Part shown: one piece after another, positions 22,020 to 34,134 of the stretch
Numbering within the stretch: position 1 is the stretch's first letter
Layout of the letters: every line of letters starts with the position of its first letter
From: Apiosordaria backusii
Taxonomy: Eukaryota; Ascomycota; Sordariomycetes; Sordariales; Lasiosphaeriaceae
Direction: 5' to 3'
DNA length: 64,000 bases
Assembly: GCA_030549205.1 (NCBI GenBank)
Contig: JAUKTV010000001.1
Coordinates: 3,658,001-3,722,000, forward strand
The notes under the pieces: model-generated
Told to the model about the DNA's origin: nothing
The model's input: only the letters and a program-made list of their open reading frames with translations
The model's database searches: none
Position numbers and translations under genes: made by a program

Positions 22020-22395
22020 CTTCAAAGCGAGAAGACGGCCCCGTACCTTGAAACTCGGATCGAGAAGTTCCTCGAAGACATGGGGAAGAGACTTGAGGAC
22101 ACGACCCAGGAAGAGTTCGAAAAGAATAAGCGGAGCTTGATCGAAAGCACACTCGAGAAGGCCAAGTCATTGGAAGAAGAGAGCAACCGGCACTGGCAAG
22201 CTATTGACCCCGAGTACTACATGTTCAACAATCGTGGGTTCACTCTGCCCTTCATATCTGTCTATGGCAATACTGACCCGGATACCGCTTTGCAGACCAA
22301 TTGATCGTGGATAACCTAAAGCCGCTCACCAAGGCCGACATAATTGAGTTCTTCAACCATTACCTCATCTCTAGGAACCTCGAACTCCGCACTTA
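22020..22395 (+). pseudogene. Fragment of an M16 (Ste23/insulysin-like) metalloprotease gene
   Basis: Starting at the end of the LTR fragment, the plus strand encodes QSEKTAPYLETRIEKFL, EEFEKNKRSLIESTLEKA, EEESNRHWQAIDPEYYMF, then stops. A frame-changed continuation reads NLKPLTKADIIEFFNHYL. This order matches the C-terminal half of fungal insulin-degrading-type M16 proteases (a-factor processing protease Ste23), in which such blocks read LESRIE, EEFExHKRSLI, RLWxHI-xxEYYDF and LKPLTKADMIEFFNHY. The zinc-binding HxxEH domain, which lies at the N-terminus of that family, is absent. Only about 120 codons of a gene normally near 1000 codons remain, so this is a dead fragment carried by rearrangement. 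Confidence 0.75.
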
Positions 22396-22680
22396 GTGGG
22401 TAGTAAGAGCGGATGGCCAGCGGCTCGCATCGGGTTCACGCGACGGTACCGTCAAAATCTGGGATCCCGTGTGGGGACGGTGCCTCCAGACGCTCGAAAG
22501 CCATAGCAGCTTAGTTTCCTCGGTCGCCTTCTCGTCGAATAGGCTAGGGACACATGAGTATGGGTTGGGGGCATGCAAGACCTGCGTTATTTGCAACGGC
22601 CGGAACGTGTTATGGCTACCACCTGAATACCACCCAACCTGCTCTGCAGTTCAGGGGCGGATGGTAGCGCGCCATCCTAC
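22396..22680 (+). pseudogene. Tail fragment of a NACHT-WD40 (HET-D/E-like) gene
   Basis: Directly after the M16 scrap the plus strand encodes ADGQRLASGSRDGTVKIWD, a standard WD40 blade, then RCLQTLESHSSLVSSVAFS, the start of the next blade. A compressed tail with NVLWLPPEYHPTCSAVQG follows. That last motif is, from memory, the typical C-terminal signature after the WD40 blades of fungal NACHT/NWD proteins such as the HET-D/HET-E/HET-R family of Podospora. The N-terminal HET or other effector domain, the NACHT NTPase and most blades are missing, and the frame breaks. It is a relic of an incompatibility/innate-immunity-type NLR gene. Confidence 0.75.
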
Positions 22681-24898
22681 TGAGAGGGGGCGTCAGCTAT
22701 TGGGACTTGGTCAACGCGAGCCTCCACGCTCAGCAGAATCCCGACCAACCTCCCCATACTCCAGAGGCTCTTACCCGGCATACCAGCCGCCGCGTACTGC
22801 CCCACCGCGGAGCAAACCGATTCCTCCGGCAAGGCAGCCAGAACCGCCACATCGTACTGCATCAAATATGAGTCAGCTCTTGAGGCCCAGCCCAGTCGTG
22901 GTTGACATCAATGTCTAGGTTTCATCGGCTTGTATCCGCAACGGCCTTCACACTTGGCCTGTTTGCTGAAGATCTGAAGAGAACCATGAAACTGTGGCCA
23001 TGTCTTTCGGCAACGCTTTCTGTTGACAACCCTTGCCCTCCAGTATTCGATCTCCAGCCGCAGCAGCCACCTGCCGCACTGGGGTTTGTTCTCGGAAACA
23101 AAATAGCTCATGAAAACAGGATGAATGAAACCGAAGCCCACCCCATCCATGGCACAGAGAAGAGTATAAGTCGTTTGACAGTATGTGCCCAACTGGCCCT
23201 GCACGTCTTGCCCGAACTTCAGAAGTTCAGGAGCTCGGCGAGGTGATGGACTCACACCGATGTGTTGATCAGAATACCCTTCGCGTATCCTCCATTATTA
23301 CCAGGTACATTATGTATGGACCCAATCCTTTGCATTGCATACGTATCCAGCTGCACCGCCACAGATGCTTTTCCACTCCCTTTCCTCCACCACAACCACC
23401 ACTCGGTATGGTGGTTGATGCCGGGATTCCGATATTATTTAAGCTGTTTCTACATCTGGAGAGCAGCCATGGATCCCAGTGATCCCACTCTGAGACAAGG
23501 AATGGACTTGTTGATAGGGATCTATTTTCATGCTGAATACTGGTGGTGGCTCAAACATATCTCACTGACGTCACTGGTGACCCCAGATCTCCTCACCTAT
23601 ATCCATCTCAAGCAAAAGTTGCTATGATCAAACTTGGGTGTTCATACATTTTCATATGAAAATAAATATTCGCGACAGTGAGTCTTCATGCTCATCAGGA
23701 TCGGGTCAAAGGCATGGATGGCCGTCTTGTCAAAGAGCTTTCATCAGCACCTTTTCGAATGATGAGGTCTATCTACATGTATTAAGACATGACACCCCTT
23801 GATCCAACAAAAAATGTCAAATAATGCAGAGAACCATATGCTGGCATAGCTTGCCCTGAGTCCTCACTGGACACCCCAGTGTTATTCCTTCCTTCCAGTC
23901 AAAGAAAACCAAAGCCCGGTTTGACCCACCTTGGTAGTCATCAGGCAGCCTGGCTTGGTCTATCCGCTGGCTCAAGATGGTCACTTTGCCCGAGGTCTGC
24001 CCTTTCCAAGCGGGAGTACTTTGGATGACGGGGCCTTTCAATGGTTCTTTCCTTCCAGTTTTCATGACAGGCCGAGATAAACATTCCATTCTCTCCGATG
24101 TCCTTCCGTCTCCATCTTCATCAGGGGGACATGGGATTACTCACATCGAGGTGGACTTCGGAAAGAGAACTGGATGTGTGGAGTAACATGGCACCAGTGA
24201 CACTGGGAAGGCTGGTCACAGGTTCTGCTTCGGTCATTCCCTTTACAGTTCACTCATGTCACCGTCTACAAAGTGGAAGGTGAGATTGTTTCCGCCGGTA
24301 TCTGGCTTTGATTCCAGGCAAGGAAACCTGGGATTGTCATACCTGGAAAGGGCTGTTACCTATCATGGGCTATGTCTTCATTGAAAGAGCAGTGGTTCCA
24401 TGTATGATAGACCATGACGTGATTTCCAGTCAATGATCCTGCAATCTCAAAGATAGACATGGAAATATCAGAGAGACCCTGAGAGCCGATTACCAGCCCA
24501 GGTCCTCCGGATCATATTGGAAAAGCAGCTCCTCCTTGGAGTTCTGCAAAAGAGACAGTCTTGTGATAGGTTCTTGCTCTAAACGCTGAGCTCCAGAGTC
24601 AAGTCCGTTTGATTGCACGAAGACCCGCCGTGCCTCCCTACGCTGCTGTGAATCTCGAGCCCGTGACAGTTGAAGATGCCGTGTATTCATATGTATGGAA
24701 GGAACCTGCTGTGCAACAGCTTCCTCATGGCTTTCACGCGCTGTCAGTCGGTCCACAGCGTCCGGAACATAGTACTTGCCTCACGTGCACGCCCCCTGCC
24801 TCGCGCGTGCTCGCGGCTGGTACAATAGAAGTTTGTGCGCCCATTCCCCCATCCAATTGATTTTCCCTTCGTTCACGCACGGCAGGTTCCAATTCAAA
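22681..24898. other. Intergenic, no gene recognised
   Basis: A proline-rich stretch (22740-22880) continues the frame of the WD40 relic but matches nothing I know. The rest has only short frames. A minus-strand frame at 24756-24490 ending in a plausible exon (NSKEELLFQYDPEDLGW) could belong to an unrecognised small gene divergent from the esterase, but the evidence is too thin to call it. Confidence 0.35.
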
Positions 24899-26824
24899 AT
24901 GGACTTGTACGCAAGCGCAGTGCTCGCCCTCAACCCCCAGTTTGAGGGCTGGGGAAGCCCAGAGCTTCCCACCACCACCACCACCGCCGCCCACTCTCAT
25001 CCTCGCCGGGCAAAAAATATCGATAGACTTCTCAAGATGGGCGCCCTCCTCGTCATATCATTAGTCCTGCTCATCATCTATCCATTTGGGACCCAGGGCG
25101 TCAGCCTGGTCAACGTCAGCAATGGGGACTATGTCGGCAAAGTCCTCGATTGCGGTGTTTCCCAGTGGTTGGGAATCCGTTACGCTGCCCCTCCCCTTGG
25201 TGAACTCCGGTTTGAGCCCCCGGCCGATCCTCTGCCAGAGACCGGCACTCAATACGCCTACGAGGTATGAGCTATCAGCCTGTGTTTGTTTCTGGAATTG
25301 TTACTGACTCTTCATTCTATCAGCATGGTCCAATTTGCCTTCCCACTGGTGTTCTTCCCAGTGAGAGATCGAAGGCCAATTTCTCCGAGGACTGTCTTTT
25401 CCTTGATGTGTATGCTCCTAGCCGAGCCCACAAGCAGTCGAAGCTCCCAGTGTTCGTGTACATCCAGGGTGGAGGGTTCAACTCCAATTCTCACCCCCGT
25501 CTGAACGGTACCGGTTTGGTCAAAGCCAGCGATATGGGCATCGTCGTCGTCACTTTCAACTACCGCGTTGGTCCATGGGGTTTCCTCGTCGACGGAGACA
25601 ATCTCACTCCCAACAATGGGTTGCGAGACCAACGCCAGGCCTTGAAGTGGTATGTCTGACGCTGATGGGCTCTGGGAAACGTGTTGGGCACATGTGCTGA
25701 CCATAGACACTCGGCACAGGGTCAAGCAAAACATCGCTGAGTTTGGCGGTGATCCGGACCACGTTGTCCTCGGTGGTGCCTCGGCTGGCGCCTCGAGTAT
25801 CGCCTGGCACCTCACTGCGTATGGCGGCTACGACCAAGGCTTGTTCCACGCCGCTGTTGGCGAGTCCGCCGCTTGGGGCCATGTTCTCACGGCCAAACAA
25901 GCTCGTTACCAGTTCGATGATCTTGTCGTCCGCATCGGCTGCGTCAGAAACAGCTCAGAAGCTACCCTCACCTGCCTACGCAAGAAGCCGTACGAGGAAA
26001 TCCAGATGAACGGCTTTGGGACACCATACCCTGGACAGTCTCTCAACCCCTTGTTCATGTGGGGACCCGTCATTGACTACAACATGTTCTACCTTCCTCT
26101 CATCCAGGCCTTCAAGACAGGAAAGTTCATCAAGGTCCCTGTCATATGGGGTGACGATACCAATGGTGGCAGCATCTTCACTTCTCCCTTCACTTCAACT
26201 GTCGCCCACAGCAATCGATGGATGAGAACCCAATACCCATTCCTCACACTGAGGAAATTGTGGCTGCTCAACAACGCATGGAAAAACACCGTCAAGGAGC
26301 AAAAGAGGTGTCCTGCAAGGGATTGTTGGCGAGAGCAGCTCAGCCAAGTCTACGGTGACATGCGTTACATGTGCCCTAGCATCTACATGAGCGCTGCCTT
26401 CCCAGACCAGGGCGTCAACAACTCTTGGAACTATCGCTGGAATGTCGAGGATCCCGATCAAATCACGGCAGGAGTCGGTGTTCCTCATGTCACGGAGATA
26501 CCTGCACTATTTGGGCCAGCGTTTGTCCCAGCTCCTTACCTCACAGTACCCAGGACATACAGAGAGGGAGAGATCAACGAAAAGGCTGTCGATGTGATGC
26601 AAAAATACTGGATCAGCTTTATCAAGACATTTGATCCCAACACTGAACGAGCCGAAGGGTCGGCACAATGGGAGAAGTTTGACAGGAAGAAGCTTAGTCG
26701 GCTGCGTTTTGACACGGGCGGGAAAACTGATATGGAGTATGTCGGTTCGGAGCTTGCGAGGAGATGTGCACTCTTGTTCAACAAGGTGTACCCAACGAAG
26801 ATTGGACCGGCGAAGCTAGAATAG
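24899..26824 (+). CDS. Type-B carboxylesterase/lipase, membrane-anchored
   Basis: Three exons, 24899-25264, 25324-25649 and 25720-26824, with GTATGA and GTATGT donors and CTATCAG and GCACAG acceptors, give 598 residues. It is an alpha/beta hydrolase of the carboxylesterase type-B/cholinesterase family that hydrolyses carboxylic esters. The visible marks are the EDCLFLDVY signature, the oxyanion-hole QGGGF, the nucleophile elbow GGASAGA with Ser at about residue 252, and PHVTEIPALFG, whose His aligns with the catalytic His of this family. The first ~47 residues are hydrophilic and are followed by a transmembrane segment (MGALLVISLVLLIIYPFG), so a type II membrane topology with an extracellular or luminal catalytic domain is likely. 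A second ATG at that segment could instead give a cleavable signal peptide. The substrate is not predictable. Confidence 0.92.
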
Positions 26825-27619
26825 ACCAGATGTTCAAGACTTGAGGATCAAGGTTGTGGGTTATTCCTATAAACCTGTAAACCCCTAATGAGTAGTAGTA
26901 GAAATTTGATCATCTGCTGTCTTCATCGTTTTGATGGAGAGAACGTACTTCATATACGCGCTCGATCAGTCTCCGATGGGTCTCGCCCCTGAATCCGCGG
27001 CACATGGTAACCGATCGTGATAAGCATTTGTCAGTGTCCTGGGCAAATCTTGATCGTGGGCCTTGGCACGGACGTTTGTGCCAAAGACGACAAGCGGAAG
27101 AGCTTCATCCGTGGTGAAACCTGCTGGCCATTCATGTTTCCGGTCCGTTATCCCAGTCACGACAACACAACGCAACACAGGCATTTTTCGCACGCGTCAT
27201 TCGTGAGATTCAATCAACTCGGAAGAACACGCTAGAATTCCCCTCGAATATGAGGTGGTTTATTCCCATTCCGGCAACCGGGTTCGCCTCTACCGCCCTC
27301 CGGGATGTCGGGGACCGCCTCTCGTTGCGTCTAACATCGCACGATGCAACGTCGCTCCACAGAACAAGGCGACTTCCCCGGAAATCACCATGCTTCAACG
27401 GCTTCTGCCCCTGGCAAATTGAAGGGGGCCGTGATGCCGAGATGGGGAGAGCCGCATCGCTTGCGATTCATATCTCCACTCCAGGACGGGTGGTTGAAGA
27501 GCTAGGAGGTCATGAGTTGGGAGGGAAGAAAGGTATAAAGAACGATAACGTGCCCGCCATCCGTCAAGAAGATTTTGCTCTGACCAAACTGTCTTGCTCT
27601 CAGGAAACTCCGCGACAAG
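26825..27619. promoter_or_regulatory. Intergenic region and promoter of the endoglucanase gene
   Basis: No gene. TATAAA at 27534-27539 sits about 80 bases before the endoglucanase ATG and is a good core promoter candidate. I did not find a convincing cluster of cellulase-regulator binding sites by eye. Confidence 0.5.
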
Positions 27620-28854
27620 ATGAAGGCCTCCATCATTGCCGGAGCTGCTCTGGCCACTGGTGCGGCTGCCCAAGCCGGCGCCTGGGCTCAGTGCGGTGGT
27701 GTTAACTGGTCTGGCGCGACGACCTGTGTCTCTGGATACGGGTGCGTCTTTGTCAACCAGTGGTACAGCCAGTGCCAACCTGGCGCTCCCGCCCCCCAGC
27801 CGACTACACTCGCGATCTCGACTACTACTCGTGCTACGACGAGCTCGGCGGCTTCTGCTACGCCTACCTTGGCCCCTGGCAAGTTCAAGTGGTTCGGTAC
27901 CAACCAGGCTGGTGGCGAGTTTGGAGAGAAGACGTACCCTGGTGTTTGGGGGACGCATTTTATCTTTCCGGATAACAATGCCATCAGGGTAAGCTATTTC
28001 AGAGATATCCCAAGTGTGGGCAACTGAAGGGCTAACATGATGCCTTCCAGACCCTGATCAGCCAAGGCTACAACACCTTCCGCGTCGGCTTCGCTATGGA
28101 GCGCCTCGCCCAAAACGGCCTAACCAACTCCTTCGACGCGGGTTACCTCCGCAACTTCACCGAGTCTATCAACGGCATCACCAACGCCGGCGCCTGGGCC
28201 GTGCTAGACCCCCACAACTACGGCCGGTACTTTGGCAACATCATCACCAACACGGCCGACTTCCAGACCTTTTGGAAGAACCTCGCCACCCAGTTCGTCA
28301 ACAACCCCCGTGTCATCTTTGACACCAACAACGAGTACCACACCATGTCCCAGGACCTCGTGTTGCAGCTCAATCAGGCCGCCATCAACGGCATCCGCTC
28401 GGCGGGCGCGAGGGAGCAATACATCTGGGTGGAGGGCAACAGCTGGTCGGGGGCCTGGACGTGGAACGTCACCAACACCAACCTGGTGGCGCTGACGGAC
28501 CCGGAGAACAAGATTGTGTATGAGATGCATCAGTATTTGGATGCTGATGGATCGGGAACGGCGCCGGCGTGTGTGAATGCGCAGATTGGTGTGCAGAGGG
28601 TGGTGGGTGCTACGGCTTGGTTGAGGGCGAATGGCAAGAAGGGGATTTTGGGTGAGTTTGCAGGCGGGCCGAATGATGTTTGCAAGCAGGCTGTGAGGGG
28701 ACTGTTGGATCACTTGAAGGCGAACAGTGATGTGTGGCAGGGAGCGTTGTGGTGGGCGGGTGGTCCGTGGTGGGGGGACTACATGTTCAGCTTTGAGCCG
28801 CCTTCGGGGACGGGGTATGTCAACTATAATACCATCTTGAGGGAGTACATCTAG
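27620..28854 (+). CDS. Secreted endo-beta-1,4-glucanase, CBM1 + GH5
   Basis: Two exons, 27620-27988 and 28051-28854, with a 62-bp intron (GTAAGC donor, GCTAAC branch, TTCCAG acceptor) give 390 residues. In order there are a signal peptide (MKASIIAGAALATGAAAQ), a cellulose-binding CBM1 (AQCGGVNWSGATTCVSGYG...YSQC, about residues 22-55), a Ser/Thr/Pro/Ala linker, and a GH5 catalytic domain resembling subfamily 5 fungal endoglucanases (Trichoderma Cel5A type). The acid/base Glu is E218 in DTNNEYH and the nucleophile is E325 in GEFAGG. LDPHNYGRYF and WVEGNSWSGAW are further family blocks. It cuts internal bonds of cellulose outside the cell, and the CBM1 docks it on crystalline cellulose. The length and all active-site residues look normal, so it should be functional. 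Confidence 0.96.
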
Positions 28855-29286
28855 AGTAGTGTATAGGGGATGTCGGGGTGAGGGGCAGGGTTGCTTTGAA
28901 GAAGGCCTGGTGGGACCGGTTGTATAGGTATATCTCTCCATAGCAGTACATAAGTATTGGCCTATTTGGCTTTGACTATTGCCTTTTTGTTAGCGTGTTT
29001 GAACGAGGAGGTGTGCCCCTGAGAAAGTCACATTGAATGTCTTTGTTATGATGCAGCAAAACATACAAGTTCCGGATGCGGCTCGTCATGCGTGGACACA
29101 TTGTGTCTCCTTGTCCAGCCGCCCTTCTTTGTTCAGGTTACAGTGAAAATCTAATACAATCATGTTTATTGGAATTGATAACTGGTTAACATCACAAAAT
29201 GAACAACGCTGTCATCGGCAACAGAGAATCCATCACACCCCCAAAGCACATTTCAGCATCTTGACACGTTATCCGAAGTTGACAAG
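28855..29286. other. Intergenic between endoglucanase and kinase genes
   Basis: About 430 bp with no gene. It serves as the terminator of the endoglucanase and promoter of the kinase gene; no distinct element was recognised. Confidence 0.4.
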
Positions 29287-32200
29287 ATGGCGGCACCTGG
29301 GGGAGGACCGCTCCCGGTGAGCATAGAAGCCGGCGGACGAGCCGTACTTCCCGGCGGCCGCGGCTTATGGGATTTTAGATATATGCGGCGACTGAGAGAG
29401 CACCGGAAGCGCTACGCATCGTTCATGCAGGCCTACCGCTCTGGAAAGGTATTGCACTGGGATGACGATGTCGATGAGCCAGAGAAGTGGAGAGACCTCA
29501 AACTTCCCCTGGACGGGAAGTGGCCCGGTCACCAGAAGGACAAATATTACAATTACAAAGCCTCACAAAGTGAGTTCCGCAAGTGGTCGGTGAAGAGTAT
29601 GGCGGACACCGAAAAGCCGGATAAAGAGGTTAAAGATGCGCTGGACAGCCTTCCGTTGCTCATCGACACCCCCCAGGTGCAACTTGGGTTTCGAAAACTG
29701 CTTGGCTGGGGCGGTCTGGGACTTGCCACGCTCTACACGCTGCAGGATACCAAAGGTCGGACGAGAGATGTCGTCGTCAAGTACAGCATACCCGGGGCAT
29801 CGGGCAGTGGTGGGGACTTGACAGCAGAGAAGGGGTTTCACAGATATTTGGCACGCGCGAGACATATCACACAAAGGGTTTGGTTGGAGAAACCGGAAAA
29901 GAAGAAAAAGGCAACGCCCGCATCTTCAACAGGCCCTGTTGATCCACTGGCGCAAGCCCAACAGCCGCCTGGGGTACCACCACCGAAGCAGCCAACGATT
30001 CCGTATAACCCAAACCTAAGTGTTATAGAAAGGATGCAGAGGGCCAAGCAAGCGCAAATAGACAAGAAAAAAGAAGAGTTGGCCCGGGAGGCAGCTATGC
30101 AGGCGTCGGGTCAGACACAATTCATCTCGAAACAAACCGGAAGGCCGGTTGGAGGTGGTCTTATATCGAAACAGACTGGGCTGATCTCGAAGCAGACTGG
30201 AAGGCCGGTGAGAGGAATCGCAGTCAACGTGGCCTCAAGGTCGACTTCAGCGCAGGCGCCACCGGATGATACGGATGACAGCACAGACACGGACGATGGC
30301 ACCGGTGCAGCTGGTGGTCCTGTAGAGCCCCTCAAGCGTTGGAATGTCCCGAACGATCGAACTTATAGAAGGAGCGCCGCCAAGAGAATCGACGAACACA
30401 ACGCCACTCTGATTCTAGAAGTGATGAAAAGAGGCAGTCTCGAAAATTGGATCGTGCGGATGTGCACAAGCGGAAAGCTGTTTCCCGAAAAGGTGCTGTG
30501 GCTCGTATTCGACTGCTTGTTCAAGGCGGTCCTCGCCATGGCATATCCTCCACGCATGCGACCCGAGCTATATGACACGACTAATCGCCACAAGGGAAGG
30601 TTTCCAATCAAGGAAGTTATTCCCAAGACTGAGGACGAAATGAGTCCCGACCTGATTCACTTCGACATTGATGCGTCCAATGTTTTAGTTGGCGATTTCG
30701 ACTTCAAAGATACGGATTTCACCCACACCTTGATCCCCATTCTCAAGCTTGCAGACTTTGGACTCGCAAAGTTCATGAGAAATTCAAAGGCGACTGACCC
30801 CATGGACATGCACGCCCATCGAGCAGTTGGCAAAGTCTACTCTGGATATCTATACCCAGAACAGTTTCACGCAGAATGGGACTACATGCACGCCTATCTT
30901 CCCTCTGAAGAAACCAATCCTGACCACATATCTGCTGTGGCCGGAGAGTACTCTTACCGGAGTCACATTTACCAAATTGGATTGATCATGTGGAGCATGA
31001 TAACGCTCCGCAAATTCGCTCTTTATCCCTTCCCATATTCGTGCTTTGAGAAGGACGTTGTGGATCCAAAGACCGGTCAAGCTGTTGTCAAGCAGAACTG
31101 GGGCTACGGCGGCTATCTCCAGGATCGGATGTGGGAGAAGTATTACGATCCGGACCTTCTGGAGCTCGTCACGGCTTGCATGCTTGAAGAACCAAACGAA
31201 CGACCGACTCTACAGGATTTGAAATGGAGGATTGACTCGAAGGTCCAAGCTGATTGGGACCATCAGAGGAACGCTGACGTACGTGAATGGTGCTGGAATT
31301 TCTTCAACGAGCCCAATACCCCCATGCCCGTTGTCCCGATTGTGCCAGTGGCGAATCCAGCCCCCGTTCCAGTACCTCCGCAACCAGCAGCACCACCACC
31401 AGCACCTCAAGCACCACCACCAGCACCACCACCAGCACCACAGCCAGCAGCACAGCCAGCGCCTCAACCGCCTCCGGCACCAGTACCTCAGCCGCCAGCA
31501 GTACCACCACCTCAACCATCAGCAGTACCACCACCTCAACCATCAGCAGTACCACCTCAACAACCAGCAGCACCGGCAGCCCCCCAACCAGGAGCTCTTC
31601 CCCCCTCGGCAGCACCGGGACGCAGACTCCAACGCAGACTACCTGGCGCACCCCCCATAGACCCCAACACCCCCCGCATAAAGCTCAAACGCAAAGCAGC
31701 CACCCCCCTCCAAGAAAACCCCCGTCCCCACGGCCACGGCCCCGCAACCTACATCCCCCTACCCTTTCAACAACTCCCCAACCCGCCCCCCATCCAACCC
31801 CCCACCGCCGCCCTCCCCCAGAACCACCCGCCTATGTCCCCACACCCTCCCTCCAAATCCGCTCCAACGCCCTCCCCCCAGCCGTCGTCGTCCGCGAACC
31901 CACCCCTCCTCCCCCTACCCCACCGCAACAACAACAACCCCCTCCGCAGCAACAAACCCCAACACTCCCGCAAGTAGCAGGCATCCACCTCGCCCCACCC
32001 CACGGAGGCCCAGCAACACCCGCCCACCTGTTAGGCGTGGCAGGGAGGAAGCGCGTACAAGCGACGATGAAGCTCGTGAGGAAGGTGCCTGTGAGCGCGG
32101 TGAATCCTCAGTTGGTGCCGCTGCCGAGTTCGCCTGCTCCGTCACAGGCGCCGCCTACGCCGTCTCAACAGCAGCAGCCACAGCAACAACCACAGCAAGA

Positions 32201-32438
32201 AGAGCAACCACAAACACCCGCTGCGCCAGAAAGGCCCAGGGCGCCGAGGCCGAATCAGGATAGCTTGGACGGGCTGAGGGACCTGATGGGGAGGTTGAGG
32301 TTGGAGAGGAGTGAGGGCCAGAGGAGGGAGGGTGGGGGAGGGAGGATGATGCGGCTGCAGAGGAGGAGGTCGAGGAGCCCTGGTGCTGGTGCTGGTGATG
32401 GGGGGGCGGGACCGTCGAGGTTTAAGAGGTATTGGTAG
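29287..32438 (+). CDS. Divergent protein kinase with long insert and Pro/Gln-rich tail
   Basis: One frame runs from the ATG at 29287 to a stop at 31977 (896 residues). Kinase landmarks are all present: glycine loop LGWGGLGL near residues 139-146, ATP-binding Lys165 in VVVKYS, catalytic loop HFDIDASN with D460 and N465, and DFG at 490-492, followed by IYQIGLIMWSM and NERPTLQDLKWR near the domain end. Between Lys165 and the hinge lies an insert of about 200 residues, charged and low-complexity, with three ISKQTG(RPV) repeats. HRD is replaced by HFD, so an active but divergent kinase is likely. After residue ~690 comes a Pro/Ala/Gln tail. Downstream coding signal (LLGVAGRKRVQATMKLVRK... to RFKRYW, stop at 32438) is in another frame, so the true end is probably 32438 via an intron or a one-base indel in the C-rich stretch 31650-31950. 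The substrate is unknown. Confidence 0.8.
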
Positions 32439-32923
32439 GGGAGGGTTTGTACCTATGTAAAGAGATGGGACTTGTAAGAAAGGTGTTGAGGTTTTGGATA
32501 AGAGAACATACAAAAAATGTTGACATGAGATGTGGAAACGCAAAGGTCTTGACGGGAAAAGGGGTTGCCAAGAATCAAGGGGCTAAAAAGGGGGCTGGTT
32601 GGTGGTGCCGACGCAGCGCCGTCCCAGTGCCACAGTGGCAAAACGTCATGCGATGGTCTCAACGATAGAAGAGGAGAAAATAATTACAGCTATCGTTATG
32701 CAGGTCTATTTTGCTTCAGTTCCATCCTGTCCACGCAGGTCAAATACAAACTTTTGTGCCATGTACTGTACTTATTTATCATATATCAATTTCCCTTTCC
32801 GTTTTCCGCCTTTTTGTTCCAGCCAGCCCAGTCCTGTGTTGTATACCTTATCCCATGTAATGGTTCTTTTTGTTCCGTGTCCCATATCTCCAGTCGCAAA
32901 TTTGACCATCATGAGCGCAATGT
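32439..32923. other. Convergent intergenic region
   Basis: The 3' flanks of the kinase (plus) and peroxidase (minus) genes meet here. No gene was recognised. Confidence 0.45.
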
Positions 32924-34134
32924 TTACGGCTTAGACGTTTTCGCAGGCAGCACGAGTGTGCAGTCGGTCAAGTTGTTGATGTTAAAGACACCGAGGAGAC
33001 TGAGGCGGACGTATTCGCGGGCGTACGCCTGTTGATTCGAATCACATTAGCATCTACCACAGCAGCTGCGTTGAGCAAACTTACAAAGTCCCAAGGGGCT
33101 TGGCCATTAGGTCCAGCGAAGGTCTTGAAGGCAGGGAACAAGCGAGGGTGCTCAGACAAGACGATATCACTGGGGAAGCGGAAGATCTCCGGAGGGGGGC
33201 GGGCAGCCAGTGTCTGTCGGTAGTACAACACGTCCCAAATACCGGGGGTGCTGTCCTGGGGGGCGCCTGCACGGGCAGGGTTGACAAAGAACTGCCGGCT
33301 GGTAGAGTGGGCACCGAGAAGGGCAGCGAGGCCGCGCGGTTGGATGGTCTTGGCGCGGAAAAGGGCGATGAGCTTTTCGGCAGGGTCGAAGGGGCTGGGG
33401 AGGAGCCCATCAGGAGCAGCGACGAAGCTGTCCCGGCGGCCGACGAATGAACGAATGCGGGGACCACTGGATGGATGGCATTAATAGTTGCACTAAAAAT
33501 GAAAGGCAAGAGAAATGACTTACAGAGGGCAGACAACAGTAGCAACGTTGGCGCCCATCTGGATCAGGTCGGCCATGCCGACGCAGAAGTGGCTCCAGCG
33601 ATCATACCAAAACTTGTACTGCTGGACAATCTCCTCCAGCCCACGGTTTGCCGGGCGAAGAATCTCCTCGGGTGCGAGGACGATGGATCCGTCAGCACCG
33701 CCAAAGTCGCCCGTGAACTTGGACCATCCAGCAGCGTCGTGAAAGCCAAGACGGACAGCGGCGCGAGCAGCATCAGTACATTGCCCGTCAGAAGCACGGA
33801 AAAGCTGTGTCATTTCTTCGGCGATGTACCACCAGACGCAGCATGTATCCAGGGCACAGGCCGCAGAGTGCAAGGGAGGCACGTGGCCGTAAAACTCGTT
33901 GGACTGAGCATCGAACCCATCATCAACCAGGATCGACCTGATCAAGCGGCCTACCGCACTGAGCTGACCAGGGTAAAGCCATTTGAGGTCACCGAGGAGC
34001 TCTCCAGATTTGTTGGAGTCTGCCTCTTTGAGAGCTTCCAGGACGGTTGCGTTCATCCCTGGGTGCGCTTGGACGGCAGCGGAGAGAATGGCTGTGCTGC
34101 TGGCCCACGCCGCAGCGATCGAGGAGACCTTCAT
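32924..34134 (-). CDS. Secreted class II heme peroxidase (AA2)
   Basis: Three exons on the minus strand, 34134-33524, 33466-33085 and 33028-32924, with GTAAGT donors, ATCCAG and CAACAG acceptors and consistent phases, give 365 residues. The N-terminus is a signal peptide (MKVSSIAAAWASSTAILSA). The distal side of the heme pocket is R128...F131-H132-D133 in VRLGFHDAAGWS. GGADGS provides calcium ligands, CPLGPRIRSFVGRRD is a family block, and the proximal heme-ligand His is H257 in LLGAHSTSRQFF. This is the extracellular ascomycete class II peroxidase (CAZy AA2), which uses H2O2 to oxidise phenolic compounds. The carboxylate triad of manganese peroxidases and the surface Trp of lignin peroxidases cannot be confirmed by eye, so a generic peroxidase is the safest name. 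Cys residues are frequent, as expected. Confidence 0.93.

Noticed and set aside
24490..24756. 88-codon minus-strand frame ending in an exon-like NSKEELLFQYDPEDLGW
   Set aside because: Only the last 20 codons look coding; no plausible upstream exons or start were found.
31304..31660. Pro/Gln or Trp/Cys-rich frames on both strands over the kinase tail
   Set aside because: They arise from the triplet-like CCA/CAG repeats read in other frames.
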